A stretch of DNA of 38,760 nucleotides from Acidimicrobiales bacterium. Its GTDB lineage: Bacteria; Actinomycetota; Acidimicrobiia; Acidimicrobiales; SZUA-35. Where the stretch lies: the NCBI GenBank assembly GCA_020629695.1, contig JAHDCV010000014.1, positions 24,098 through 62,857 of the forward strand, read 5' to 3'. Below are positions 25,952-32,868 of the stretch, one piece after another. Under the pieces are notes generated by a model. The model made no database searches. It saw only the letters and a program-made list of their open reading frames with translations, and was not told where the DNA came from. Position 1 is the first letter of the stretch. Each line of letters begins with the position of its first letter. A program made the position numbers and the translations under genes.

Positions 25952-26503
25952 TCACCGGGTGTCGAACAGTGCCCGCTCCAGGTCGTCGATGGACGGTCGA
26001 TCGTCGGGGCCATCGCCGGCGTAGCGCCACAGGACCCGTGCGGTGTGGTCGACGATGACGTCGCCGCCCAACTGGAGCGTGTCCTCGTCGGTGCGTCGGA
26101 GTCGTGCGCCCGTTCGAAGGAGCTGCAGGTAGCGACGGGCCGCCCGCCAGCCCCACACCCGGCGGACGGATCCTCGGCCGAATCCGAGGGCCCGATAGAG
26201 GGTGCGCTCGGGGTCGGCCACGAAACGGAACGGCACCCCGAGATGTCGACGGTGGGCCTCGAGCCGCGACGGGTCGTCGTTGAACGTCACGACGACCACC
26301 GCGAGGTCACCTCCGGCGGCCGAGGCCAACCGATCGATGTGGTCCGCCACGTCGACGACGTGGGCCTGGCAGGGGAGTCACGCCAGATGTCGGTGGAAGA
26401 TCAGCAGTGAGCGTCCACCACCGCCGGTCGATGCCGGCCACAGCTCCCCGACGTGGTCCGGAAGACGCACATCGGGGAGCGGATCGGGGAGAGATGCGGG
26501 CAT
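25952..26503 (-). CDS. Peroxiredoxin-like (AhpC/TSA, PRXL2/SelL-related) selenoprotein with UxxC active site
   Basis: Read from ATG 26503 with the TGA at 26380-26378 as selenocysteine, this gives 183 residues. The site reads FHRHLA-U-LPCQAHV, with U42 and C45 exactly where thioredoxin-like AhpC-TSA_2 proteins have CxxC after the FLRH strand-helix. The rest is continuous with the family: VVVVTFNDDPSRLEAH, GVPFRFVADPERTLYRALGF and a C-terminal GGDVIVDHTARVLWRYAG. Without Sec decoding the downstream 132-residue piece would lack its active site and the upstream piece would be 41 residues. A hairpin with G-first loop lies 21 nt after the UGA. The natural stop is TGA at 25954-25952. Probable role: thiol/peroxide redox in the cytosol. 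It is divergent from the MaoC gene. The start lacks a strong Shine-Dalgarno and could lie elsewhere. Confidence 0.85.
26347..26380 (-). promoter_or_regulatory. UGA-Sec codon and candidate bacterial SECIS hairpin, peroxiredoxin-like gene
   Basis: UGA occupies 26380-26378. After 14 nt the minus strand forms CCACGUC-GUC-GACGUGG (26363-26347), a perfect seven-base stem with a three-base loop starting with G. The loop begins 21 nt after the UGA, inside the 16-37 nt range known for bacterial SECIS elements. Confidence 0.75.
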
Positions 26504-26572
26504 CACCGTCCGAAACCACCGGGGGTCCGGCCGCATTCCCGATCATGGGTGGAGGTGGCATTCGCCCGTGCG

Positions 26573-26598
26573 GGAGCGGGTTGGTACCGTCCCGCTCC
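26573..26598 (+). promoter_or_regulatory. 26-bp palindromic operator candidate upstream of the MaoC gene
   Basis: GGAGCGGG (26573-26580) and CCCGCTCC (26591-26598) are perfect inverted arms around a centre containing GGTACC on the same dyad axis. A TACCGT box (26585-26590) that could be the -10 of the MaoC promoter lies inside it, so a repressor bound here would block transcription. It sits in the 122-bp region between two divergent genes and might control both. Confidence 0.5.
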
Positions 26599-26615
26599 GG
26601 ATCCCCACCCCCTCC

Positions 26616-26620
26616 GGAGG
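26616..26620 (+). promoter_or_regulatory. Shine-Dalgarno (GGAGG) of the MaoC gene
   Basis: GGAGG ends 5 nt before the ATG at 26626 and settles this start over the longer upstream open frame, which would run through the divergent promoter region. Confidence 0.8.
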
Positions 26621-26625
26621 CCCCG

Positions 26626-27141
26626 ATGACGATCCACGAACGCCCCTTCGGCCGCTACCTCGAGGACTTCGAGGCCGGCGACATCTACCGCCACTGGCCG
26701 GGAAAGACGATCACGGAAGCCGACGATCATCTCTTCTGCATGATCACGATGAACCACCACCCGCTGCATTCCAACGCGTGGTTCGCCGAGAACGAGACGG
26801 TGCACGGCAAGAACGTCGTGGTCGGCAACCTCGTCTACTCGCTGGTGCTCGGCATGAGCGTGCCCGACGTGTCGGGCGCGGCGATCGCGAACCTCGAGAT
26901 CGAGTCGCTGCGTCACTCGAAGCCGACCTTCCACGGCGACACCATCTACGCCGAGACCAAGGTGCTCGCGACCCGCGAGTCCTCCAAGGGCGACCGCGGC
27001 ATCGTCACCGTGGAGACCAAGGGTCTGAACCAGCGTGGTGAAGAGGTCTGTTACTTCAAGCGCAAGGTGCTCGTGTGGAAACGCGACGCCGCACCCGTCC
27101 GCAAGCGCCCCTACGGCGACGACATCTGGGACGAGTCGTGA
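26626..27141 (+). CDS. MaoC-family (hot-dog fold) acyl-CoA hydratase/dehydratase
   Basis: A 171-residue single hot-dog protein of the MaoC-like hydratase family. The N-terminal part shows FGRYLEDFEAGDIY and KTITEADDHLFCMITMNHHPLH; the Asp-to-His hydratase signature (D near residue 34, H near 47) is in place. The later MSVPDVSGAAIANLEIESL and PTFHGDTIYAETKVL are typical of this branch, which includes actinobacterial hydratases of branched or dicarboxylic acyl-CoAs. A GGAGG site precedes the ATG. The neighbours (EamA transporter, MutY) do not define the substrate; it could work with the acyl-CoA dehydrogenase elsewhere in the window, but that is only a guess. Confidence 0.85.
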   Translation: MTIHERPFGRYLEDFEAGDIYRHWPGKTITEADDHLFCMITMNHHPLHSNAWFAENETVHGKNVVVGNLVYSLVLGMSVPDVSGAAIANLEIESLRHSKPTFHGDTIYAETKVLATRESSKGDRGIVTVETKGLNQRGEEVCYFKRKVLVWKRDAAPVRKRPYGDDIWDES

Positions 27142-27180
27142 CCCTCGCCGTCGGCGACGACGGCGGCACGTGAGGCGACG

Positions 27181-28104
27181 ATGACCGCTCCGGCGGCGGA
27201 CGGCTCCGAGCTCGGCCCGGGCTTGGTGGGTGCGGCCATCGCCGTGTCGGCCTGGGCTGCGGGAAGTGTCGTCGTGAAGGCGATCGACCTCGAGGGTCTC
27301 GTGGTCGGCGTCTATCGATTCGGTGTCTTCGTGCTGGGCGCCGTCGTCGTGATGCAGCTCCGTGGGCAGCGCTTCCGCGTCGGGATCGTGCGCGATTCGA
27401 CTCTGGGTGGCCTCGCCCTCGGCGCCGACATCGCGCTGTTCTTCTCCGCCGTCAAGCTCACGAACGTCGTGAACGCGACCCTCATCGGTTCGTTGCAGCC
27501 GATCATCGTCGGGGTCGTCGCGGCCCGGTTCTTCGGCGAATCGATCCGACGTCGCGACGCGGCATGGTCGCTCGTGGCGCTGCTCGGTGTGTTCGGTGTG
27601 ATCCTCGCCTCGAACGGCACACCCGAGTGGTCCGCGGCCGGCGACCTGCTCGCCGTCGGAGCGCTGTTGTCGTGGAGCGGCTACTTCATCGCGTCGAAGC
27701 AGTCGAAGGGGCGCATGACCCCGATGGAGTTCACGGTCGGCACCGCCATCTGGGTCGTCCTGATCAACGCCCCGCTGGCTGTGGTGTTCGGGCAGGACCT
27801 GTCGTGGCCGAACGCCGAGGACTGGGTCGGCATCGCCGCCTCGGTCCTGCTCGGCGGTGTGGTCGGCCACGTGTGCATGAACTGGTCGCTCGTGCGGATC
27901 CCGTTGTGGGTCGGCTCGACCTTCACCCTGTTGATCCCGGTCGTGGCCTCGACCATCGCGTGGATCTTCCTCGGCGAGTCGCTGAGCTGGGGCCAGGCAG
28001 CCTGCATGTCCCTCGTCCTGCTGGCCTTGTTCGCCATCGTGCGGGGTCAGGCATCGCCCGCCGCCGCTCCGGCCGCACCCGAGCCGGAGCCGCAACCGGC
28101 GTGA
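27181..28104 (+). CDS. EamA/DMT-family transporter
   Basis: A 307-residue membrane protein with ten predicted segments arranged as two EamA repeats of about 140 residues (first from GAAIAVSAWAAGSVVVKAID, second from AGDLLAVGALLSWSGYFIAS). Both repeats have the usual late motif, NATLIGSLQPIIVGVVAA in the first and FTLLIPVVASTIAWIFLGE in the second. The C-terminus is a short Pro/Glu/Ala tail. GAGG lies 5 nt before the ATG, and the gene starts 39 bp after the MaoC gene, so they may be cotranscribed. Its TGA overlaps the GTG of mutY (GTGA). The transported metabolite is unknown. Confidence 0.85.
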   Translation: MTAPAADGSELGPGLVGAAIAVSAWAAGSVVVKAIDLEGLVVGVYRFGVFVLGAVVVMQLRGQRFRVGIVRDSTLGGLALGADIALFFSAVKLTNVVNATLIGSLQPIIVGVVAARFFGESIRRRDAAWSLVALLGVFGVILASNGTPEWSAAGDLLAVGALLSWSGYFIASKQSKGRMTPMEFTVGTAIWVVLINAPLAVVFGQDLSWPNAEDWVGIAASVLLGGVVGHVCMNWSLVRIPLWVGSTFTLLIPVVASTIAWIFLGESLSWGQAACMSLVLLALFAIVRGQASPAAAPAAPEPEPQPA

Positions 28105-28988
28105 CCGTGGCGGCGCCGTCACCCGAACCGCTCCCAGCGTCGGCCACGTCGGCCCTTCTCGCCTGGTTCGCCGAGGAGGGCCGGGATCTCCCGTGGCGCC
28201 GCACCCGCGACCCGTGGGCGGTCCTCGTCAGCGAACTGATGCTGCAGCAGACCCAGGTCGCCCGGGTCATCGACCGGCTGCCACGCTTCCTGGCCCGATT
28301 CCCCGTACCGGCCGACGCGGCATGCTCGGTCGCGGACGTGATCGACGAATGGCGCGGGCTCGGCTACAACCGCCGAGCGGTCAACCTCCACCGCGCTTCG
28401 GAGGCCATGGTCGAGCGGCACGACGGTCGGGTCCCCGAGGCTCTCGACGACCTGCTCGCGCTCCCGGGGATCGGCCCGTACACGGCGCGGGCCGTGCGGG
28501 CATTCGCCTTCGAATTCGACGACGCCGTGGTCGACACCAACATCGGCCGCATCCTGGCTCGGGTGGTGGGGGAGCGGCTCACACCGACCGCCGCCCAGCG
28601 CACCGCCGACGCCTGGGTGCCGAACGGGTGCGGCTGGTCATGGAATCAGGCGGTCATGGAGCTGGGTGCGCTCCGGTGCCGCCCGACCCCGGTGTGTGAT
28701 GGCTGTCCGCTCGCCGCCTGCTGCCGATGGCATCAGGCCGGTCACCCGTCGCCGGATCCCGCCGTCCGGTCCGCCGCGGTCTCGACCGGCCAGTCACGTT
28801 TCGAGGGTTCGGATCGGCAGGGCCGGGGCCGGCTCGTCGATGCGCTGCGACTCGGGGTCGTGGCGGATGTCGACCTCGCGGCGGTGATGGGCTGGGCCGA
28901 CGATCACGCCCGGGCGCGGCGGGTCGCCGACGGCCTGCTCACCGACGGCCTCGCCGTTCGCGATGGAGCGACCTGGCGCCTCCCCTGA
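28101..28988 (+). CDS. mutY: A/G-specific adenine DNA glycosylase
   Basis: A 295-residue base-excision repair enzyme that removes adenine opposite 8-oxoguanine. It shows SELMLQQTQV with the catalytic glutamate, the helix-hairpin-helix LPGIGPYTARAV, VVDTNIGRIL with the catalytic aspartate, and a four-cysteine iron-sulfur loop CRPTPVCDGCPLAACC. The first two cysteines are separated by five residues, where MutY usually has six, and the end has two adjacent cysteines. The C-terminal 8-oxoG-recognition domain is short, as in many actinobacterial versions. I place the start at GTG 28101, which overlaps the EamA stop by four bases; GTG 28107 is an alternative. Confidence 0.9.
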   Translation: MTVAAPSPEPLPASATSALLAWFAEEGRDLPWRRTRDPWAVLVSELMLQQTQVARVIDRLPRFLARFPVPADAACSVADVIDEWRGLGYNRRAVNLHRASEAMVERHDGRVPEALDDLLALPGIGPYTARAVRAFAFEFDDAVVDTNIGRILARVVGERLTPTAAQRTADAWVPNGCGWSWNQAVMELGALRCRPTPVCDGCPLAACCRWHQAGHPSPDPAVRSAAVSTGQSRFEGSDRQGRGRLVDALRLGVVADVDLAAVMGWADDHARARRVADGLLTDGLAVRDGATWRLP

Positions 28989-29069
28989 ACGCCGTTCGCC
29001 TCACTGGCGGTCGGGTGCACTTCCGCAGTTCCTCGACGCGGCGCGGACCGCCACCTCGTGTCGGGCTGC

Positions 29070-29582
29070 TCAGGCGGTCAGCTTCTCGACGAGTGCCTCG
29101 ACCGCCTTCTCCGCGATGATCCGCATCTCGTCGTCGGTGCGATCCTGGATGGGATGCTCCACGAAGAGGCGCTCCGGTGCGAAGCCGAGTGCATCGCTCT
29201 GGATCTTCGCGGCGTCGACGAACACCGCCGAAGCCACGAAGACACCTGGCACGCCTCGCCGCTCCAGGTCCGTGATGTCGTGCACACTGCACGACGTGCA
29301 CGAGCCTCAATCCGCCAGGGCCTCGATGACGGCATCACAGGTGGTGGCGATCTCGTGGCGGAGGTCGACCGGTGCGGGTTTGGCGAACGTCGGCTTGCGG
29401 TAGTGGTGGACCGTCGCGCCGCGCTCGGTGAGCAGCTCCTCGACCCGTCGGAGGAACACGTCGCCGCGTGGCTTCGAGATGTCGAGGAGGCCGATCGTCG
29501 CGCCCTCGAGTGACGACAGACGCGGGGCGGTCTCGATGCCGGCGGCCGCCCGGCCGGCGGTCGGGTCCAGTACGACGGTCAT
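29070..29582 (-). CDS. UGSC-family selenoprotein
   Basis: Read from ATG 29582 with TGA 29309-29307 as selenocysteine this is a 170-residue protein. The recoded site is ALAD-U-GSCTSCSVHDI, i.e. U92-G-S-C95 followed by C98, the exact motif that names the UGSC family, which is annotated as a (seleno)protein family. The N-terminal half (TIGLLDISKPRGDVFLRRVE) looks like a Rossmann-type strand-helix unit; the C-terminal half (GVPGVFVASAVFVDAAKIQ, then a helical end) is continuous in the same frame. GGAG lies 8 nt before the ATG. It is 31 bp downstream of the thioredoxin-fold gene, so the two form an operon. A hairpin with G-first loop follows the UGA by 19 nt. Biochemical function is not known to me; a redox role is inferred from the U/C pair. 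Confidence 0.88.
29277..29309 (-). promoter_or_regulatory. UGA-Sec codon and candidate bacterial SECIS hairpin, UGSC gene
   Basis: UGA occupies 29309-29307. After 11 nt the minus strand forms GUCGUGCA-GUG-UGCACGAC (29295-29277), a perfect eight-base stem with a three-base G-first loop. Loop distance is 19 nt, and the 11-nt spacing to the stem equals that of E. coli fdhF as I recall it. Confidence 0.8.
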
Positions 29583-29613
29583 ACGTGCGCTCCGTTCGAG
29601 AGGTGGTGACGGC

Positions 29614-31071
29614 TCATGGTGTGACCTCGACGGTCACCGGTGCCGAGCCGACGTCGCCACTCACCCAACCACCGATGAGCGACGAGAACAAGCCGGCGTC
29701 CCCGCCGGCATGGACGAACTGGAGGCCACCGGCCCGGAATTTCGGCAGGTCGGCCTCGGCCATCGCCTCGGGGAGTCCCTCCGCGATGCCGCCGGCACCA
29801 CGGACCAACTCGGCGCCGGAGCGGACGAGCAGCGGTTCGAGTTCGGCCATCACCCGCGCCCGACCCCAGCCGGCCTCGCTGTAGATGCGGCCGTGCTCGG
29901 GGGAGAGCACCACGATGCAGTCGAAGCCGATGATGAGCTTCGGATGGGCGTAGGCGAGCAGGACCGACGCGATGCTCCGAGTCAACGACTCCGGGGTCCG
30001 CGACAGCTGGTCGACGATGGGGATCGGTCCCTGACCGGCGAACAGCGTGACGGCGTCGGTGCCCGCGGGCAGACCGCGGGCGGCGGCGAGCGGTTCGAAC
30101 GGCGAGTCGTGTTCCCGCTCGGCGAACGACCAGCCGAGCTTCGACGGAGCGCCCTGCATGCCCATGTCGACCTCGCCCGGTCGGCCACCTCCGAGATTCC
30201 GGACCACGAGCTGGAGTGCTCGGCCGATCGTGGAGTTGGCACGGTTGCCCTGGCCGAGCACGTTGTGGCCGCTGTTCATCCCGATCCGTTCGACGATCGG
30301 GCCGTTCACGATCACCACGGGACCGGAGAAGTAGGTGGTGGCGAGCAGGCCGTGCATGTTGAACTCGTCGGTGCACGCGGCCTCGACGGCGGCCAGGACG
30401 ACCGGCAGGTACTCCGGCTTGCAGCCGGCCATGACGGCGTTGATGGCGACCTGTTCGACCGTGACCTCGACCAGGTCCGGTGGGATGGTGGCGACGATCT
30501 GGTCGGGTGGCCGCGTCGTGCCCTCGAGCATGCGCAACACGCGTGCCTCCGTCGGCGGCACGACGGGCAGGCCGTCCGACCAGCCCCGGTCGAATGCCAT
30601 CTCCATCTCGTCTTCGAGCTCCGCGACCTCGATCCGCCGGGCGCGGAGCATGGACCCGGAGAACCGAACGGTGAGCTCGTCGGTCATCGAGGGGTCGACC
30701 GACAGCGAACCGCAACCCGGACGCCATTCCGGCAGCCCGTCGCCGAGACTGTCGGCACCGGTGAACGCGATCCACTCCTCCCGGTTCCAACCGACGATGC
30801 GGTCGGCCTCCTCGCCGCCGGTTCGTCGGATGAGCGTCGGCACCGTCTCGATGTCGTGGTGCCAACTCACGGCCAGGTCGGCATCGAGGCGCGATCCGAT
30901 GTCGGCGCAGAACGTGGGATCGTCCTGGACCCAGATCGTGAGGTCGTGGGTTCGGGCGAGATCGCCGAGCACCGGCACCACGAGCTCACACGTGGCGCAG
31001 TCGCGCTTGATGATGGCGACGAGGCCATCATCGGGAAGGGCAGGAACCGAGACGGTCGGTCGGGCGCTCAT
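29614..31071 (-). CDS. Thioredoxin-fold protein with large C-terminal domain, operon partner of the UGSC selenoprotein
   Basis: A 485-residue protein starting at MSARPTVSVP. The first roughly 95 residues look like a thioredoxin fold with the redox pair C25-ATC-C28 in IIKRDCATCEL and a later cis-proline candidate in ETVPTLI. The remaining 380 residues form a domain I do not recognise by function; conserved-looking blocks include WSDGLPVVPPTEARV, VAINAVMAGCKPEYLPVV, GPVVIVNGPIVERIGMNSG and GQGNRANSTIGRAL. No signal peptide or membrane segment is seen. The UGSC gene starts 31 bp after its stop, so the CxxC domain could serve as its reductant. An AGGGGGA stretch lies about 12 nt before the ATG; the upstream frame (MRRGGARG) is less likely. 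Confidence 0.8.
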   Translation of the reverse strand: MSARPTVSVPALPDDGLVAIIKRDCATCELVVPVLGDLARTHDLTIWVQDDPTFCADIGSRLDADLAVSWHHDIETVPTLIRRTGGEEADRIVGWNREEWIAFTGADSLGDGLPEWRPGCGSLSVDPSMTDELTVRFSGSMLRARRIEVAELEDEMEMAFDRGWSDGLPVVPPTEARVLRMLEGTTRPPDQIVATIPPDLVEVTVEQVAINAVMAGCKPEYLPVVLAAVEAACTDEFNMHGLLATTYFSGPVVIVNGPIVERIGMNSGHNVLGQGNRANSTIGRALQLVVRNLGGGRPGEVDMGMQGAPSKLGWSFAEREHDSPFEPLAAARGLPAGTDAVTLFAGQGPIPIVDQLSRTPESLTRSIASVLLAYAHPKLIIGFDCIVVLSPEHGRIYSEAGWGRARVMAELEPLLVRSGAELVRGAGGIAEGLPEAMAEADLPKFRAGGLQFVHAGGDAGLFSSLIGGWVSGDVGSAPVTVEVTP

Positions 31072-31229
31072 GGAGGTCAGGTTCCCCCTCGCGCCGCCGC
31101 GACGCAAATGGGCGGTTCCGTCCGGCAGATGAGACCTCGGTCACATGCGCTGGCCCCGCCACCCCGTCCGTTACTAGTGTCCGAAACGATCTCCGTGGGA
31201 CCTCGGAGACCCGGGGGGACGCGTCGCAC

Positions 31230-32111
31230 ATGCTCGAGATCAGCTTCTTCGGAGTGCGCGGCTCCACGCCGTGCTCGAGCGAGACGACCATGGGTGTCGG
31301 CGGAAACACCAGTTGTGTCGTCGTGGAAGCCCCCGGACACGACCCGATCCTGCTCGACCTCGGCACGGGGCTGCGCTACGCCGGCGAAGAGATGTGCGCT
31401 CGCACGGTCGTGCCGAGCGGCGGCACCGCCCTCGTCACCCATCTCCACTGGGACCACATCCAGGGACTGCCGTTCTTCACGCCGTTGCTGCGGCCGGGCA
31501 GCGCGTTCCGAGTGGTCGGACCGCCGCAGGACGGCACACTCCGGGAGGCGTTCGAGGCGTTCATCCGTCCGCCGCTGTTCCCGATCGGCCTGGACCTCCT
31601 GCCCGCCGAGTTGGCCTTCGAAGCGATGGACACCGGCTCGTTCGATCTCGGCGGGATCACCGTCACCGTTGCGCCGGTCCCGCACGTCGGAGCCACGAAC
31701 GGCTACCGACTGGACCATGCCGGCGGTTCGGTCGCGTACCTGCCCGATCACCAGCAGCCGGTCGACATGGTGCCGACCGACGACGTGCTGGAGCTCTGTC
31801 GCGGCGTCGACGTCCTGATCCACGACGCGCAGTACACACCCGAGGAGTTCGAGCGGAAGTCGACCTGGGGCCATTCGACCCCGGAGTTCGCGCTCCGCGT
31901 GGCGATCGAGGCCGGGGCCGAACGGCTGGTGCTGTTCCATCACGACCCGGTCCACGATGACGAGGCCGTCTATGCGATGGCCGACCAGCTCCGTGCGAAC
32001 GCCCCCGTCGACGGGCCCGAGATCATCGTGGCGGTCGAGGGACTGGTGCTCCAGTCGGGGTCGGCCATGCCGCTGGGTGTCGAGGACCCGCAGGTGGCTG
32101 TCGGCTCCTGA
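31230..32111 (+). CDS. Metallo-beta-lactamase-fold hydrolase
   Basis: A 293-residue MBL-fold protein of the group that begins with FFGVRGSTPCSS and GGNTSCV (residues 6-30). The metal motif is THLHWDH (H71, H73, D75, H76), with VPHVGATNGYRLD, YLPDHQQP and VLFHHDP supplying further ligands. This branch resembles RNase Z/PhnP-like and cyclic-nucleotide phosphodiesterase MBL proteins; without a search I cannot choose, and a role against cAMP from the cyclase at 22234 would be speculation. A run of G residues (GGGGGG) lies about 12 nt before the ATG. It is divergent from the thioredoxin/UGSC operon. Confidence 0.85.
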   Translation: MLEISFFGVRGSTPCSSETTMGVGGNTSCVVVEAPGHDPILLDLGTGLRYAGEEMCARTVVPSGGTALVTHLHWDHIQGLPFFTPLLRPGSAFRVVGPPQDGTLREAFEAFIRPPLFPIGLDLLPAELAFEAMDTGSFDLGGITVTVAPVPHVGATNGYRLDHAGGSVAYLPDHQQPVDMVPTDDVLELCRGVDVLIHDAQYTPEEFERKSTWGHSTPEFALRVAIEAGAERLVLFHHDPVHDDEAVYAMADQLRANAPVDGPEIIVAVEGLVLQSGSAMPLGVEDPQVAVGS

Positions 32112-32179
32112 GCCGGTCCGGCGGGCTAACCTCGCCGCCGGATCGCCGGCCGAATGGGCCGTGCCCAGGGAGAGCTGAG

Positions 32180-32695
32180 ATGAGTGACGACCAGACCACT
32201 GCCGAGTCCATGGACCCGGCGATCGAGTCCGCCGACTTCCGTCGGGTGCTCGGCGCCTTCCCGACCGGTGTCACCGTCGTGACCGCCGTGAGTCCGGATG
32301 GTCCGGTGGGCGTGGCCATCGGTTCGTTCGCGTCCGTGTCGCTCGATCCGCCGCTCGTCGGCTTCTTCCTCGGGACCGGATCGTCGTCGTGGCCCGGTAT
32401 CGAGGCGGCCGGCCACTTCTGCGTCAACGTGCTCGCCGCCGACCAGGTCGAGTTGTGCGGGGCCATGGCGTCGCGCAACCCGGAGAAGTTCGACGGGGTG
32501 GACACCACTCCGGCACCGGCCACCGGCGCGCCGATCCTGCCCGACGTGCTCGCCTACATCGACTGCCGCATCGACCGGGTCCTCGATGGTGGCGACCACC
32601 ACATCATCCTCGGCAGGGTCCAGGCACTCGACACCGTGCGTGATGCCGACCCGATGGTCTTCTTCAAGGGTGGCTACGGCTCCTACGCCGGCTGA
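32180..32695 (+). CDS. Flavin reductase-like (FMN-binding split-barrel) protein
   Basis: A 171-residue protein of the flavin reductase-like domain family. It shows FRRVLGAFPTGVTVVTAV, GVAIGSFASVSLDPPLVGFFL, HFCVNVLAADQVELC, RNPEKFDG and IDCRIDRVLDGGDHHIILGRV, the usual order in the short-chain NAD(P)H:flavin oxidoreductases that feed two-component monooxygenases. GGGAGAG lies 6 nt before the ATG. No monooxygenase partner is nearby, so the acceptor is unknown. The gene is 68 bp after the MBL gene and may share its transcript. Confidence 0.87.
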   Translation: MSDDQTTAESMDPAIESADFRRVLGAFPTGVTVVTAVSPDGPVGVAIGSFASVSLDPPLVGFFLGTGSSSWPGIEAAGHFCVNVLAADQVELCGAMASRNPEKFDGVDTTPAPATGAPILPDVLAYIDCRIDRVLDGGDHHIILGRVQALDTVRDADPMVFFKGGYGSYAG

Positions 32696-32868
32696 GATCA
32701 GCCGTCTCTCATCGGCATTGCCGCTCGCGCCTGAGTGACCGTGCCCCCGCCGTTCGGGACCTCGGGTCCGTGCCAGGCGGTCACCCCTGCCCGTCGATTG
32801 AACGATTGGGTGCAACCGCTCACGCGACCCCCTGTCGTCCGGCGACGTCGGTGTGATCTCATCGGGGC

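Noticed and set aside
28989-29069. Bidirectional terminator between mutY and the UGSC gene (GGCGGTC 29006-29012 with GACCGCC 29046-29052)
   Set aside because: The seven-base arms are separated by 33 nt and overlap no T tract; too weak to call.
29070-29582. Reading the UGSC region as a frameshifted or nonsense-broken pseudogene
   Set aside because: The frame is continuous on both sides of one TGA, the TGA sits exactly on the U of UGSC, and a SECIS-like hairpin follows.
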